The notes below the pieces were generated by a model. The model made no database searches. It was not told the DNA's origin and saw only the letters and a list, made by a program, of their open reading frames with translations. From positions 1 to 53,044 of IMG/VR virus record IMGVR_UViG_3300044530_001358: a DNA stretch of 53,044 nt; one strand, given 5' to 3'. Made by a program: the position numbers and the translations under genes. Positions 8,705 through 16,636 of this stretch are shown in pieces. This DNA is from a virus. The first letter of the stretch is position 1. Each line of letters begins with the position of its first letter.

Positions 8705-9481
8705 TTACTCAGAGTCAAAATTTTTTATTTTACTAATATTAAGAATTTGAAAAATGTATGCTATAACTTTTCTTTTCATTATTGGAACTATTGTCTGTTC
8801 CATTGGAAAGTCTTGATTACACTGCATTTCAAATACAGGGAATGTCTTATAATTTTTAGATTTAACAAATGATGAATTGGTTTCAATTATTGAAGATAAT
8901 GTTATGTCTTCAGGTGAATTCCCATATATTAAATTAAGAGTTGTTTTATTACTATTTGGTTGTTTTCGGTCTCTTTTTATTTGATACTCCCAAACAAATA
9001 CTTTGTTTTCTTTTTTTCTGTAATAGAACACATAACCAATTCCTGAGGATAAAAAACCTTTGTTCTTTTTTAAAGAAATTTCAACACTATCAAACGCTAA
9101 GTTCCATATTGATTTGGCAAAATTAAAGGTGTCGTATAATTTGTTATTTGAATATTGAATTGTTTTGGTTAACTCATTTTCTTCTTCTTCGGAAAGTTGG
9201 CGAGGTTTTTTTGGGTATAAGTCTTTCAACATGATTTCATCATCACATGACTCGAACTTCTTGTTCGTTAATAATAAGGTATGTTCTTTTGTTAACGATT
9301 GCATGTTTGCCAAGTGTAATGACAATTCAATAAAATCAGGATATATTTCAAACCTATCAAGGCTTTTTTCGCATTTCTGTATATAGTCCAACAAGGTGTA
9401 CTTGTTGTATTCAAAATCCAATGGTTCTTTTAACATCCACTCAGGATTCAATTTAAATGACATTTTCTTTTTTCTCGCCAT
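8705..9481 (-). CDS. Hypothetical protein, 258 aa
   Basis: The N-terminus is basic (MARKKKMSFKL), then come helix-rich segments and a beta-rich C-terminal half (GIGYVFYYRKKENKVFVWEYQ). There is no signal peptide, membrane helix or recognisable catalytic motif. It is the first gene of the 9481-7207 run and lies 30 nt downstream of the WCT-motif gene. Function is unknown. Confidence 0.75.
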   Translation of the reverse strand: MARKKKMSFKLNPEWMLKEPLDFEYNKYTLLDYIQKCEKSLDRFEIYPDFIELSLHLANMQSLTKEHTLLLTNKKFESCDDEIMLKDLYPKKPRQLSEEEENELTKTIQYSNNKLYDTFNFAKSIWNLAFDSVEISLKKNKGFLSSGIGYVFYYRKKENKVFVWEYQIKRDRKQPNSNKTTLNLIYGNSPEDITLSSIIETNSSFVKSKNYKTFPVFEMQCNQDFPMEQTIVPIMKRKVIAYIFQILNISKIKNFDSE

Positions 9482-9511
9482 ACAGGAATAATAATTGAAA
9501 TTTTATACTAA

Positions 9512-11269
9512 TCAATCAATTCTCATAACATAAAACAATTGGTCTTGAACTCTCACATCATCAACACTTCCATCATAACGATTTAAAGTAACACCATAAC
9601 CATCCTCATCAATTACACCATCAATAAATTCCCTCCTATTAATATAATCTTCCCAATTCAATCCATATTCTTCCATAAACCCTGTTACATCACGTTTGAT
9701 ATCATAAAGTCTGTTTTTAATTGCATTTTCAATTTCGTCTTCAGGAAAGTCTCCTTCAGGGTCTGATTCAATATCTGTAATCTCATCATTCATTTCTTCA
9801 ATTACCTCATTCATCTCATCAATTCTTTCCTGTAAATCATCATCATTCTCACCATCCATTTCAGATTCAAATCGGTTAATCATAGATTCAGCTTTAGATA
9901 TTCTAAATCTCAATTGTTTAATACTATCTTCTTGGTCATCCGATAACATCCTCATATCTTCATTAATATATGAATCAGGGTTTTCTCTAACATCGTCCTC
10001 AAACAAATCCTCAGCATAACGAATAACCTCAGCTTCATCAATATAATATTTTGCAAAATTTTCGTTGAATCCTTTATAACCAATATCGTCAATTAATTCC
10101 TCAACAGATTCATATGCACTTGATTGCATTTCATCTTCATCACCCACCGCGTATCTATTATTTTCAAGATTTGGTTCGTCAATTACTTCAAAAACAGTTG
10201 TATCATAATAATCATCAGTTGGGACAATATTATAAACATCAATTTTTGTCTTTAGTTCTTCCAAAGTATCTTCCAATTCACTTATCTCATCCAATAGATC
10301 TTGTCTAACATTTTCATCATTATCATATTCTGTCTGTAGTCTTTGAATTTCATTTTCAATTCTGGCAATTTCACCACGATCTTCATTGGTGATAATCTCA
10401 ACATCGTCATTTGAAGCTAACGAATTGAGTAATGCATGTGCCCTCAAACCTACGTCAGGGCAGTCAGGACCTAACTCCCACTCACCTTCCAATCTTCTTT
10501 CTTGCGCTTCTTCTCTTCTATCTTGAAGAACTCTTTGTATTCTCAATCTATCAAGTCTTTCTCTTTCTTTTTTAGCGGCTTCTTTGTCTGAGAATATTTT
10601 TATTTGTTGGGCATATTCAGCATTAAGATACTCGTCAATTGATGTTAAAATTTCATTTAATTTATTTGTATTTAATATCCACCCATTTTTAATGGTTTCA
10701 TTTTTACTATCATAATAGGTTTTATCCCCATCGAACTTTTTAAGAAGTGCTACCTTATAAAAAGGATCATTGGTTGGGAGGGTTTTATCTATTATGTAAA
10801 ATAATTTACCGTCTTCATTATATCTTTTAAAATGTGTATCCGTTTCAGCGGTAGTACACCATTTGGTTCCCCGACCATAATAACAAGATGACTCGTGAGT
10901 TAGTGGATTAACAACAAAAAACCTATCATCATCATAAACAACATTACCACCCTCAACCTTCTTAACATTTCTTCTTTGTCTACCATCATATTCACTTAAC
11001 GCCCCCAATAACTGACCAACACTTTTGTATTGACTTAAATCAGTTATAGGTAAATTACTTGAAATCTTTTCAAACTTATTTAATGCCTCGGTAGTTTTAC
11101 CGAACGTTTCGTCAAAGTTTACAACATCTAAGTTCTTACCAACCCAATCCAAATATTTTTGTGGAACTGACGCAATAATCTTATTTACATTGTCCCCACC
11201 AAATTTCTGAGAATACTTGACTTTAAAGTCATCAACTCTTCCTTCTTGTATTAATTTTAAAAAATCCAT
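9512..11269 (-). CDS. Tagged WCT-motif protein with acidic coiled coil
   Basis: 585 aa from the ATG at 11269 (the preceding codon is GTG). The N-terminus MDFLKLIQEG closely resembles T4 internal-protein capsid-targeting peptides, with I-Q-E at 7-9 as a possible prohead cleavage site. A domain at about 30-210 has KYLDWVGKNL, LPITDLSQY and the core C129-Y-Y-G-R-G-T-K-W137-C138-T-T-A, followed by FKRYNEDGKLFYIID. The same order of elements recurs in the gene at 16637-17953. Residues 215-350 and 440-520 are strongly charged and likely coiled coil (IKIFSDKEAAKKERERL; MNEVIEEMNDEITDIES). The C-terminus (DGYGVTLNRYDGSVDDVRV) is a small beta-rich piece. The biochemical role is unknown. Upstream lie a TATCTTTG box and a TATTTATC variant. 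Confidence 0.82.
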   Translation of the reverse strand: MDFLKLIQEGRVDDFKVKYSQKFGGDNVNKIIASVPQKYLDWVGKNLDVVNFDETFGKTTEALNKFEKISSNLPITDLSQYKSVGQLLGALSEYDGRQRRNVKKVEGGNVVYDDDRFFVVNPLTHESSCYYGRGTKWCTTAETDTHFKRYNEDGKLFYIIDKTLPTNDPFYKVALLKKFDGDKTYYDSKNETIKNGWILNTNKLNEILTSIDEYLNAEYAQQIKIFSDKEAAKKERERLDRLRIQRVLQDRREEAQERRLEGEWELGPDCPDVGLRAHALLNSLASNDDVEIITNEDRGEIARIENEIQRLQTEYDNDENVRQDLLDEISELEDTLEELKTKIDVYNIVPTDDYYDTTVFEVIDEPNLENNRYAVGDEDEMQSSAYESVEELIDDIGYKGFNENFAKYYIDEAEVIRYAEDLFEDDVRENPDSYINEDMRMLSDDQEDSIKQLRFRISKAESMINRFESEMDGENDDDLQERIDEMNEVIEEMNDEITDIESDPEGDFPEDEIENAIKNRLYDIKRDVTGFMEEYGLNWEDYINRREFIDGVIDEDGYGVTLNRYDGSVDDVRVQDQLFYVMRID

Positions 11270-11282
11270 CACACTTTTATTT

Positions 11283-11290
11283 GATAAATA
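11283..11290 (-). promoter_or_regulatory. TATTTATC box (one mismatch to TATTTATA)
   Basis: The minus strand reads GAATATTTATC 13 nt before the ATG at 11269. A host-type TATCTTTG box (11313-11320) lies further upstream, so this gene may have both promoter classes in tandem. Confidence 0.35.
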
Positions 11291-11312
11291 TTCTTTTGTA
11301 TCTATATTTCAT

Positions 11313-11320
11313 CAAAGATA
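11313..11320 (-). promoter_or_regulatory. TATCTTTG box (TAnnTTTG type)
   Basis: An exact TAnnTTTG match on the minus strand, 43 nt before the ATG at 11269, in the divergent region shared with the plus-strand GIY-YIG gene. Confidence 0.4.
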
Positions 11321-11321
11321 G

Positions 11322-11329
11322 TATTTATT
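11322..11329 (+). promoter_or_regulatory. TATTTATT box before GIY-YIG gene
   Basis: The plus strand reads GTATTTATTATT, one mismatch from TATTTATA, 26 nt before the ATG at 11356. It is the divergent counterpart of the box at 11283-11290. Confidence 0.3.
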
Positions 11330-11355
11330 ATTAAGAAAGAACAATTTCAATTTTT

Positions 11356-11943
11356 ATGAATTCTGGTATCTACAAAATAACTAACACCATTAATAACAAG
11401 GTTTACATTGGTAGTAGTGTTAATATTTCAAACCGAGAATATAAACATTTTTGGATGTTGGATAAAGGTATTCACGATAATGAATATTTACAAAAATCAT
11501 ATAACAAATATGGTAAAGGTGTTTTTATATTTGAAATTGTTGAATATTGTGACCCTAGTGAGTTAATTGAAACTGAAAATAAATTTATTACACTATATGA
11601 ATCTAATAATCTTAAAAATGGTTATAATTTAGCATCGGTAAACGAATTTAGACGAAACACATTTAATGATGAAGTGAAAATTAAATTATCAAAATATAAT
11701 TTAAATAAGAATGGGAATATAAATAAATTTTCATTAACAAATCTTGAAACTAATGAAGAATTTATATTTGAAACTTTGGTTGATGGTGCAAATTATTTAA
11801 TAGAAACTGGATTTGCAAAAGGTAATCCATCTTATGTTAGAGTTAAATTATCATCGGCATTAAGAGGGGTAAAAGTAAACAATGGTTATAATGGTTCCAT
11901 AAGAAAAACTATTTATAAACATAACTTTAAACTAATAAACTAA
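11356..11943 (+). CDS. GIY-YIG homing endonuclease
   Basis: 195 aa. The N-terminal nuclease domain is complete in outline: SGIYKITN (GIY), KVYIGSSVNISNREYKH (YIG plus the catalytic Arg region), then E60-type segment and ENKFITLYESNNLKNGYNLA. Residues 130-190 (FSLTNLETNEEFIFETLVDG, SSALRGVKVNNGYNG) look like a NUMOD-type DNA-recognition tail. Such genes are mobile in phages and cut intronless or HEG-free alleles. It stands alone between a divergent gene and the MSGCGCK gene, which suggests an inserted element. Confidence 0.88.
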   Translation: MNSGIYKITNTINNKVYIGSSVNISNREYKHFWMLDKGIHDNEYLQKSYNKYGKGVFIFEIVEYCDPSELIETENKFITLYESNNLKNGYNLASVNEFRRNTFNDEVKIKLSKYNLNKNGNINKFSLTNLETNEEFIFETLVDGANYLIETGFAKGNPSYVRVKLSSALRGVKVNNGYNGSIRKTIYKHNFKLIN

Positions 11944-11961
11944 AATTAAAAAATAAAAATT

Positions 11962-12126
11962 ATGTCAGGATGCGGATGCAAAAATAAAGGAAACGAATCA
12001 CAACAGCCTACTGTTCAACAAGTACAAGCAGCACAAGCACAGAAACAACAAACAACAGAAAGTGTTAAAAGTGCAATCAAAAAGACTATTGAAAAGTACT
12101 ACAATGTGAACAAGACAAGTAACTAA
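11962..12126 (+). CDS. MSGCGCK microprotein, 54 aa
   Basis: The ATG at 11962 opens a 55-codon frame ending in TAA, just before a strong terminator. The N-terminus MSGCGCKNKG has a compact C-x-C pair; the middle is Gln/Ala-rich (QQPTVQQVQAAQAQKQQ) and the end is a basic amphipathic helix (SVKSAIKKTIEKYYNVNK). Similar Cys-start, Gln-rich microproteins seem to occur in other large Bacteroidota phages, but I know no function. It lies 18 nt after the GIY-YIG stop. Confidence 0.7.
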   Translation: MSGCGCKNKGNESQQPTVQQVQAAQAQKQQTTESVKSAIKKTIEKYYNVNKTSN

Positions 12127-12151
12127 TTGTCTTACATTTAACAAAATTATG

Positions 12152-12179
12152 AAAGGGGTAAAATTTTACCCCTTTTTTT
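12152..12179 (+). terminator. Rho-independent terminator
   Basis: AAAGGGGTAAAA and TTTTACCCCTTT form a perfect 24-nt palindrome followed by T7. It ends the GIY-YIG/MSGCGCK transcript, and the next promoter box begins 2 nt after it. Confidence 0.88.
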
Positions 12180-12180
12180 G

Positions 12181-12188
12181 TATTTATA
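12181..12188 (+). promoter_or_regulatory. TATTTATA box, candidate late promoter
   Basis: Exact TATTTATA with only 4 nt before the ATG at 12193. If it acts as a -10 element, the transcript would start at or next to the start codon. Confidence 0.45.
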
Positions 12189-12192
12189 TATT

Positions 12193-13194
12193 ATGAATAT
12201 TAATGAGTTAATTGAAATGTTTAATGAAGGTGATACTGATTTTATCAAGTATATCAACGACATTGAAACATTCCTTAAGATTGTCAATAAGAGAGGGTTA
12301 TTAGATGAATTAGACCCTGAAGGAAGATTTGCGGAAGAATACCAAAATGAGTTATTATTATTTTATTATGAAACCAATAATGAGAAGTTTTTGAAATATG
12401 TCTTAAAGTATTTAGGTGATGTTGAATTAGTTAATGGTGAAGTATATTTGGTTATTGACAATCAGGGAGACCTTGCCGAATTATTTTGTAGTGGAAATAG
12501 AAACGACCTTTCAAAAGATACGGTTGAGTCACTATTAAGTGGTGAGTATGATAGTCATTCCTATGGTTGGGGTTCTTATGATTTAACTGACAATCTTTAT
12601 CGTGACGTAATTGAAGAACTAACTAAAGAAAACTTATTACGCCTAAAAGAATATATTATTAAATCGTTAGAAGGTAAACAAATTGGAGTACATACCGATT
12701 TACTTGAAGATTACGCCCAACAACAGGGTCATCCTGAATATGTTATTATTGACCAATCAAATATAGACCAAGTGGTTGATAATTCAGAGACCATGAATGA
12801 ACTAATGGATAACGAACTTGATGAATTAAAAGGTGAGTTATATAGTATCTATGGTTCGGCTTACAATAACGCATATGAAGAAGAATTATATGAAGATGTT
12901 TGGAGCGAACTTTTAACTTACTTTGGAAAAGGTGAATGGGTAACAAGACCACATATATACAAAAAAGATACTGAAGTTCAAAAATTTAGAACACCAATAC
13001 ATAACTTTGAAAGTTATATTACCGATTATTTAGGTGATAATAAAGGGTATAATCGTGGTACATTGGAATATTGGGGTTCTTATTTGAGTTTATTAAAAGA
13101 TGGTATGGATTGTTTATCTGTTTACCCTCCTGATTATCCCGATTCAAGAAAAGTTGATAAAAACATCAACATGTACTTCAGAGATTATATTTAA
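12193..13194 (+). CDS. Hypothetical acidic protein, 333 aa
   Basis: Starts at the ATG at 12193, directly after a terminator and a TATTTATA box. The N-terminus MNINELIEMFNEGDTDF is a weak match to the tag pattern (F-N-E-G). The protein is acidic and rich in Tyr, Leu and Glu, with helical segments (EFYLVIDNQ-like near residue 85, NELMDNELDELKGELYSIYG near 200) and no recognised domain. It lies 6 nt upstream of the metallopeptidase gene, so the two are co-transcribed. Confidence 0.75.
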   Translation: MNINELIEMFNEGDTDFIKYINDIETFLKIVNKRGLLDELDPEGRFAEEYQNELLLFYYETNNEKFLKYVLKYLGDVELVNGEVYLVIDNQGDLAELFCSGNRNDLSKDTVESLLSGEYDSHSYGWGSYDLTDNLYRDVIEELTKENLLRLKEYIIKSLEGKQIGVHTDLLEDYAQQQGHPEYVIIDQSNIDQVVDNSETMNELMDNELDELKGELYSIYGSAYNNAYEEELYEDVWSELLTYFGKGEWVTRPHIYKKDTEVQKFRTPIHNFESYITDYLGDNKGYNRGTLEYWGSYLSLLKDGMDCLSVYPPDYPDSRKVDKNINMYFRDYI

Positions 13195-13200
13195 CATAGA

Positions 13201-14043
13201 ATGATTAAGTTTATAAACATACTATCAAACGTTATATCTGAACAAAAAAGATATAAATTGTCACCTGAAGACTATACCAAACTATTGGAGTTAACTGATA
13301 GATTATGGACTTTACGTAGTAAAGAAATCCCAAGAAAGATTGAGGTAGACCAAATGGAATTCATAACCGCAGATGGTAGTGAAGGTAAAGTTAGAATATT
13401 TTTAAATCCAAGATATAAAAATTACGGTCAAATGGATTTAAACCCAAAAACAACAAGAAACCCTCAAAAGTTTGTAATGCAACTTAATCCAAAACTATTT
13501 GGTTCAAAAAAGAATTTATTTTTAACCCTATACCATGAATTAATGCATGCAACCGACCCAAACTTTACTACAAGGTCTAATGACAAATATTGGAAAGATT
13601 ATGACCCTACAGTTGATGAGAAATATTGGGGTCATCCTGTTGAATTTAGATCCGTCACAAATGAATTTTTAGAAGGTTTAGTTAATGAGTTTAGAAGAAG
13701 AAATGATGGGGTAATTAAAGTTGAAAACAGGCAATTACTTTTAAAATCACTAAACAATATCCTTAACTATTTCGCTAAAAGTGAACCTTTATCAAGATTA
13801 TCTTTAGATGTTATTAATAGAATAAGTGATGAAGGTTTAGAAGATACAAGAATTGCAAACTTATTAGCAAATATTTCAACTGAATATCCTGAAACAAGTG
13901 AATTTATGAATAATAAAGAACCATATTATTTAATCTTAATCAATACAATTAAGAAATTTAATCCTGATATGTGGCCAAGATTTCTAAAAATGTTATACGA
14001 TTCCGTAGATGAGATAAAAGATATAATAAATAAAGGGACTTAA
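13201..14043 (+). CDS. Tagged zinc metallopeptidase-like protein (HELMH)
   Basis: 280 aa. The N-terminus MIKFINILSNVISEQ carries the tag pattern, with I-S-E-Q at 12-15. The zincin signature HExxH is present as HELMH at 112-116 (LTLYHELMHATDP), and HPVEFRSVTNEF at 145-156 offers a third ligand or catalytic Glu. The preceding beta-rich segment (GKVRIFLNPRYKNYGQ) fits the edge strand of a small metalloprotease fold. No signal peptide follows the tag. It may act inside the capsid or, if injected, in the host cell; the substrate is unknown. A strong terminator overlaps its stop. Confidence 0.8.
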   Translation: MIKFINILSNVISEQKRYKLSPEDYTKLLELTDRLWTLRSKEIPRKIEVDQMEFITADGSEGKVRIFLNPRYKNYGQMDLNPKTTRNPQKFVMQLNPKLFGSKKNLFLTLYHELMHATDPNFTTRSNDKYWKDYDPTVDEKYWGHPVEFRSVTNEFLEGLVNEFRRRNDGVIKVENRQLLLKSLNNILNYFAKSEPLSRLSLDVINRISDEGLEDTRIANLLANISTEYPETSEFMNNKEPYYLILINTIKKFNPDMWPRFLKMLYDSVDEIKDIINKGT

Positions 14044-14063
14044 ATTAGTCCCTTTTCTTTTAT
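14032..14063 (+). terminator. Rho-independent terminator after metallopeptidase
   Basis: AAAGGGACT, a 6-nt loop and AGTCCCTTT form a 9-bp stem followed by TCTTTT. The 5' arm covers the last codons of the gene. Confidence 0.85.
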
Positions 14064-14173
14064 AATTTCTTCAAGTAAACACCCAATAGTTCCTTTATCT
14101 TAAAAAACTTATTTGTTTTTACAATTAAATTTATTATAATTAGTAAAACAATAAATATTAAAAACTAAAACTA

Positions 14174-14932
14174 ATGATATTAAAGTCACCTGTTAGTAGA
14201 TTATCCCTTGTAAATTTGTTCGCAGATTTCATTTTAAACCAAATACCTAAAGAAGAAGAGAGTATAATTCAAGTTGTTGATTGTTTTAACTTTTACGTTA
14301 TTAAAGGTAAAACAACATATAACGAACCGTTAAACATCGGTAAACTTAAAGATGAATTTATCATAAAATTTGAAGATTTAATTGGTGAGGTAAAACTTAC
14401 ACATATAATAGATTTAATTGAGTATGATTCAAAGTTAAAACCATCAGAATCATTAACCTTTGCATATCATAATACTAACAATTGTTCTTATCACAACTCA
14501 CAAATAAAATCATTTGAAGAAGATTCTACAGTTTCATATGATTACCGACATTTTCTAAAACCTATAACTGAAAGCAACAATTTAATTTTTTGTTCTGAAT
14601 TTCCCCATGGATATTCATTGAATCAAGGTAGATTATTATATTATTATGGTAAACACATATTCTACAATATACCATCATTATACCCTGTATCCACATTGGT
14701 ATTTGAAATGTCAACCAAAAAAGACGAGTCTGGTGACCAATTATTTTTAGTTAAAACTAAATTGAATGATGTTGATATGGTATTAACTTCAGCAATTCTT
14801 GATGTATTTGACTTCGATATGTCTTGGTTAGAACAGGACATAAAAAAAGTGGATTGGTCTATTGAAATAACCAACCCACTTCAGGATTATGATTTTCTTA
14901 AAAAAAGAATAAAAGATTTTATAATTTTTTAA
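14174..14932 (+). CDS. Hypothetical protein, 252 aa
   Basis: The gene follows a 130-bp AT-rich gap that contains the previous terminator and no clear promoter match. The protein is a mixed alpha/beta sequence (SIIQVVDCFNFYVIKGKT, TLVFEMSTKKDESGD) with no membrane segment and no recognised motif. Its stop overlaps the stop of the convergent glutaredoxin gene by 4 nt. Its codon use and AT content match its neighbours. Function is unknown. Confidence 0.72.
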   Translation: MILKSPVSRLSLVNLFADFILNQIPKEEESIIQVVDCFNFYVIKGKTTYNEPLNIGKLKDEFIIKFEDLIGEVKLTHIIDLIEYDSKLKPSESLTFAYHNTNNCSYHNSQIKSFEEDSTVSYDYRHFLKPITESNNLIFCSEFPHGYSLNQGRLLYYYGKHIFYNIPSLYPVSTLVFEMSTKKDESGDQLFLVKTKLNDVDMVLTSAILDVFDFDMSWLEQDIKKVDWSIEITNPLQDYDFLKKRIKDFIIF

Positions 14933-15228
14933 ATTATACCAACATTCTTTCTGTGACCTTTGATAATATCAAGAGCCTCAGTTAACTCATTGTAGTTTCT
15001 TTCAGGTGCATATAAAAATGATTCGTGAGAATTTTCATCACCTTCAATAATTAATAACGAAGGAATCATATCATTATTGGTTATTTCAACAAATAAATCA
15101 TATTCTTCTTTATATTCATCAATATCTCTATCAAAGAACTCAATGTTTTCTTTGACTAACATTTCTTTAAAGTCTGTACAAAAAGGACACCCTTTCATTG
15201 TGTAAACTACAACACTTAAATCTTTCAT
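14929..15228 (-). CDS. Glutaredoxin-like protein
   Basis: 99 aa. The N-terminal strand is followed by the active-site CPFC at about residues 14-17 (YTMKGCPFCTDF), then EFFDRDIDEYKEEYD, the cis-Pro segment NDMIPSLLI and a C-terminal helix. This is the thioredoxin fold of glutaredoxins, which in phages (such as T4 NrdC) feed electrons to ribonucleotide reductase. It overlaps the upstream thioredoxin gene by 4 nt, so the two redox proteins are coupled. No reductase gene is in view. Confidence 0.85.
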   Translation of the reverse strand: MKDLSVVVYTMKGCPFCTDFKEMLVKENIEFFDRDIDEYKEEYDLFVEITNNDMIPSLLIIEGDENSHESFLYAPERNYNELTEALDIIKGHRKNVGII

Positions 15229-15548
15229 ATTTTGTTTAAATTATTAACCATTTCTAAAATGGCGTTTGTTTGTTTAAGTCCAATCTCTGAAAAAACCTCT
15301 TTTCCATTTGAAAATCCTTTAATTGTTGGGACACTTCTTAACCCTAATTCGGTAATAAACTCTCTGTCATTCTCTATGTTAAACGTAAATAACTCTACAG
15401 GTAACCTATTTTCTATAGTCATTTGACTTACTTCTTCAAACATAGGTTTCATCACCTTACAAGGTCCGCAAAATGTACCATAGAAATCAATAATAACTTT
15501 ATTACCATTTTTAATTTTTTCTTTTAATTCTTTTGATGTAATTTCCAT
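15225..15548 (-). CDS. Thioredoxin
   Basis: 107 aa, the normal thioredoxin length. The active site is FCGPCK near residues 26-31 (IDFYGTFCGPCKVMKP) and the cis-proline lies in LRSVPTIKGFSNGK; here the usual W before CGPC is F. It probably reduces protein disulfides or supports nucleotide reduction during infection. It starts 5 nt after the end of an upstream unknown gene and overlaps glutaredoxin downstream. Confidence 0.92.
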   Translation of the reverse strand: MEITSKELKEKIKNGNKVIIDFYGTFCGPCKVMKPMFEEVSQMTIENRLPVELFTFNIENDREFITELGLRSVPTIKGFSNGKEVFSEIGLKQTNAILEMVNNLNKI

Positions 15549-15553
15549 ATTTT

Positions 15554-15883
15554 TTATTTTGAATAATTTTTAAATTGTTTTAATAGTTGTGTTACAAATA
15601 TAGTTAATTCACTTAACTGTTGTTGTTTATAATATATTGTCATATTAGTACTACCATCGTCATCAAACAATAAGTTTAAATAAAACGATTGTTGTGTTTT
15701 ATAAATTTTAGACTCAAATGATATTTTACCAGTTTCGAAATCAGAGGTTGATTCACTATAAACAAGACTCATTTTTTTATCTTTAAGATATTCGTCAAAT
15801 CCTTTTTTAGGTATTAAGATTTGATTTCTAGCCAAAAAACCTTCTCTTTGTTCATAATCTTTTATTATATATGGTGTTTCCAT
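15554..15883 (-). CDS. Hypothetical protein, 109 aa
   Basis: Small soluble alpha/beta protein (SLVYSESTSDFETGKISFES, SFYLNLLFDDDGSTNMTIYY) ending in a helix (ELTIFVTQLLKQFKNYSK). It is not recognised. It lies upstream of thioredoxin with a 5-nt gap. Confidence 0.65.
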   Translation of the reverse strand: METPYIIKDYEQREGFLARNQILIPKKGFDEYLKDKKMSLVYSESTSDFETGKISFESKIYKTQQSFYLNLLFDDDGSTNMTIYYKQQQLSELTIFVTQLLKQFKNYSK

Positions 15884-15922
15884 AATTAAAAATTGTTTTA
15901 ATAAAGTATATGATATTATACC

Positions 15923-16309
15923 TTATTTTTTTTTCATAAAAAATTTACTAAAAAACATTTCAAATGTAAAACCAAATACTATCCAATAAATAAAAATATC
16001 AATATTCTTATTCACTAAAGGAGTATAAAATGTAATTGCCATTGAAAGTAGAAACAACATTGTTGTCTTAGCCAAATGCCAAGCGTCTGTTGTCCACACT
16101 AAAAAAGTACTTGATCCAAAAAACTTTTCACCTTGATTTGGATCCCCATTTTTCCATTTATTCTTCCAAGAAACTGTTGAGTCAAAAAATGTCTCCCATT
16201 TCTTGGGTAACATCATAAACACACTTTTATTATATCGTATCGCTGATACAATAATATCCATTGCGGCATTTAAAATTCCCGCTAAAATTACTAAAATTAA
16301 TGATATCAT
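15923..16309 (-). CDS. Membrane protein, 128 aa
   Basis: Hydrophobic segments at the N-terminus (MISLILVILAGILNAAMDII), near residues 83-98 (TTMLFLLSMAITFY) and 103-120 (IDIFIYWIVFGFTFEMFF) suggest three membrane helices, with a soluble loop rich in Trp and Lys between the first two. It ends in a basic tail. Function is unknown; in a phage a membrane or lysis-related role is possible, but nothing specific supports it. Confidence 0.7.
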   Translation of the reverse strand: MISLILVILAGILNAAMDIIVSAIRYNKSVFMMLPKKWETFFDSTVSWKNKWKNGDPNQGEKFFGSSTFLVWTTDAWHLAKTTMLFLLSMAITFYTPLVNKNIDIFIYWIVFGFTFEMFFSKFFMKKK

Positions 16310-16321
16310 ATTTTTTTTTTA

Positions 16322-16615
16322 TTAGTTTAAAAACATAGGTCCAAATTTTGTCCCCATAATATAACTCTCAAGTTTTTCCTCAACAACTTTATCTTCTTTT
16401 GGTGTTTTACCGTTAAGCACGACACATATGTCAATCATTTGTTTTTGAGTTAATGGAGCATCCTTTCCCTTGTCTGAGTTTTCAATTGCAACTTCTCTTA
16501 TCTTACCATAAAAATCTTCTTCTCTTTCTTTTGGAACGAGATTTAAAAGGTCTTTAGGGTTTGACTTAAAAAATTTGACAATATTATTTATGTATATTTC
16601 AACATCAACATTCAT
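16322..16615 (-). CDS. Hypothetical protein, 97 aa
   Basis: Helical, charged protein (NNIVKFFKSNPKDLLNLVPK, KQMIDICVVLNGKTPKEDK) ending in GTKFGPMFLN. No family is recognised. It lies between the WCT/LRR gene and the membrane protein gene with gaps of 12-21 nt, probably in one transcript that starts at 17971. Confidence 0.65.
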   Translation of the reverse strand: MNVDVEIYINNIVKFFKSNPKDLLNLVPKEREEDFYGKIREVAIENSDKGKDAPLTQKQMIDICVVLNGKTPKEDKVVEEKLESYIMGTKFGPMFLN

Positions 16616-16636
16616 TTTGTTAGATTTAAAAGGTTA

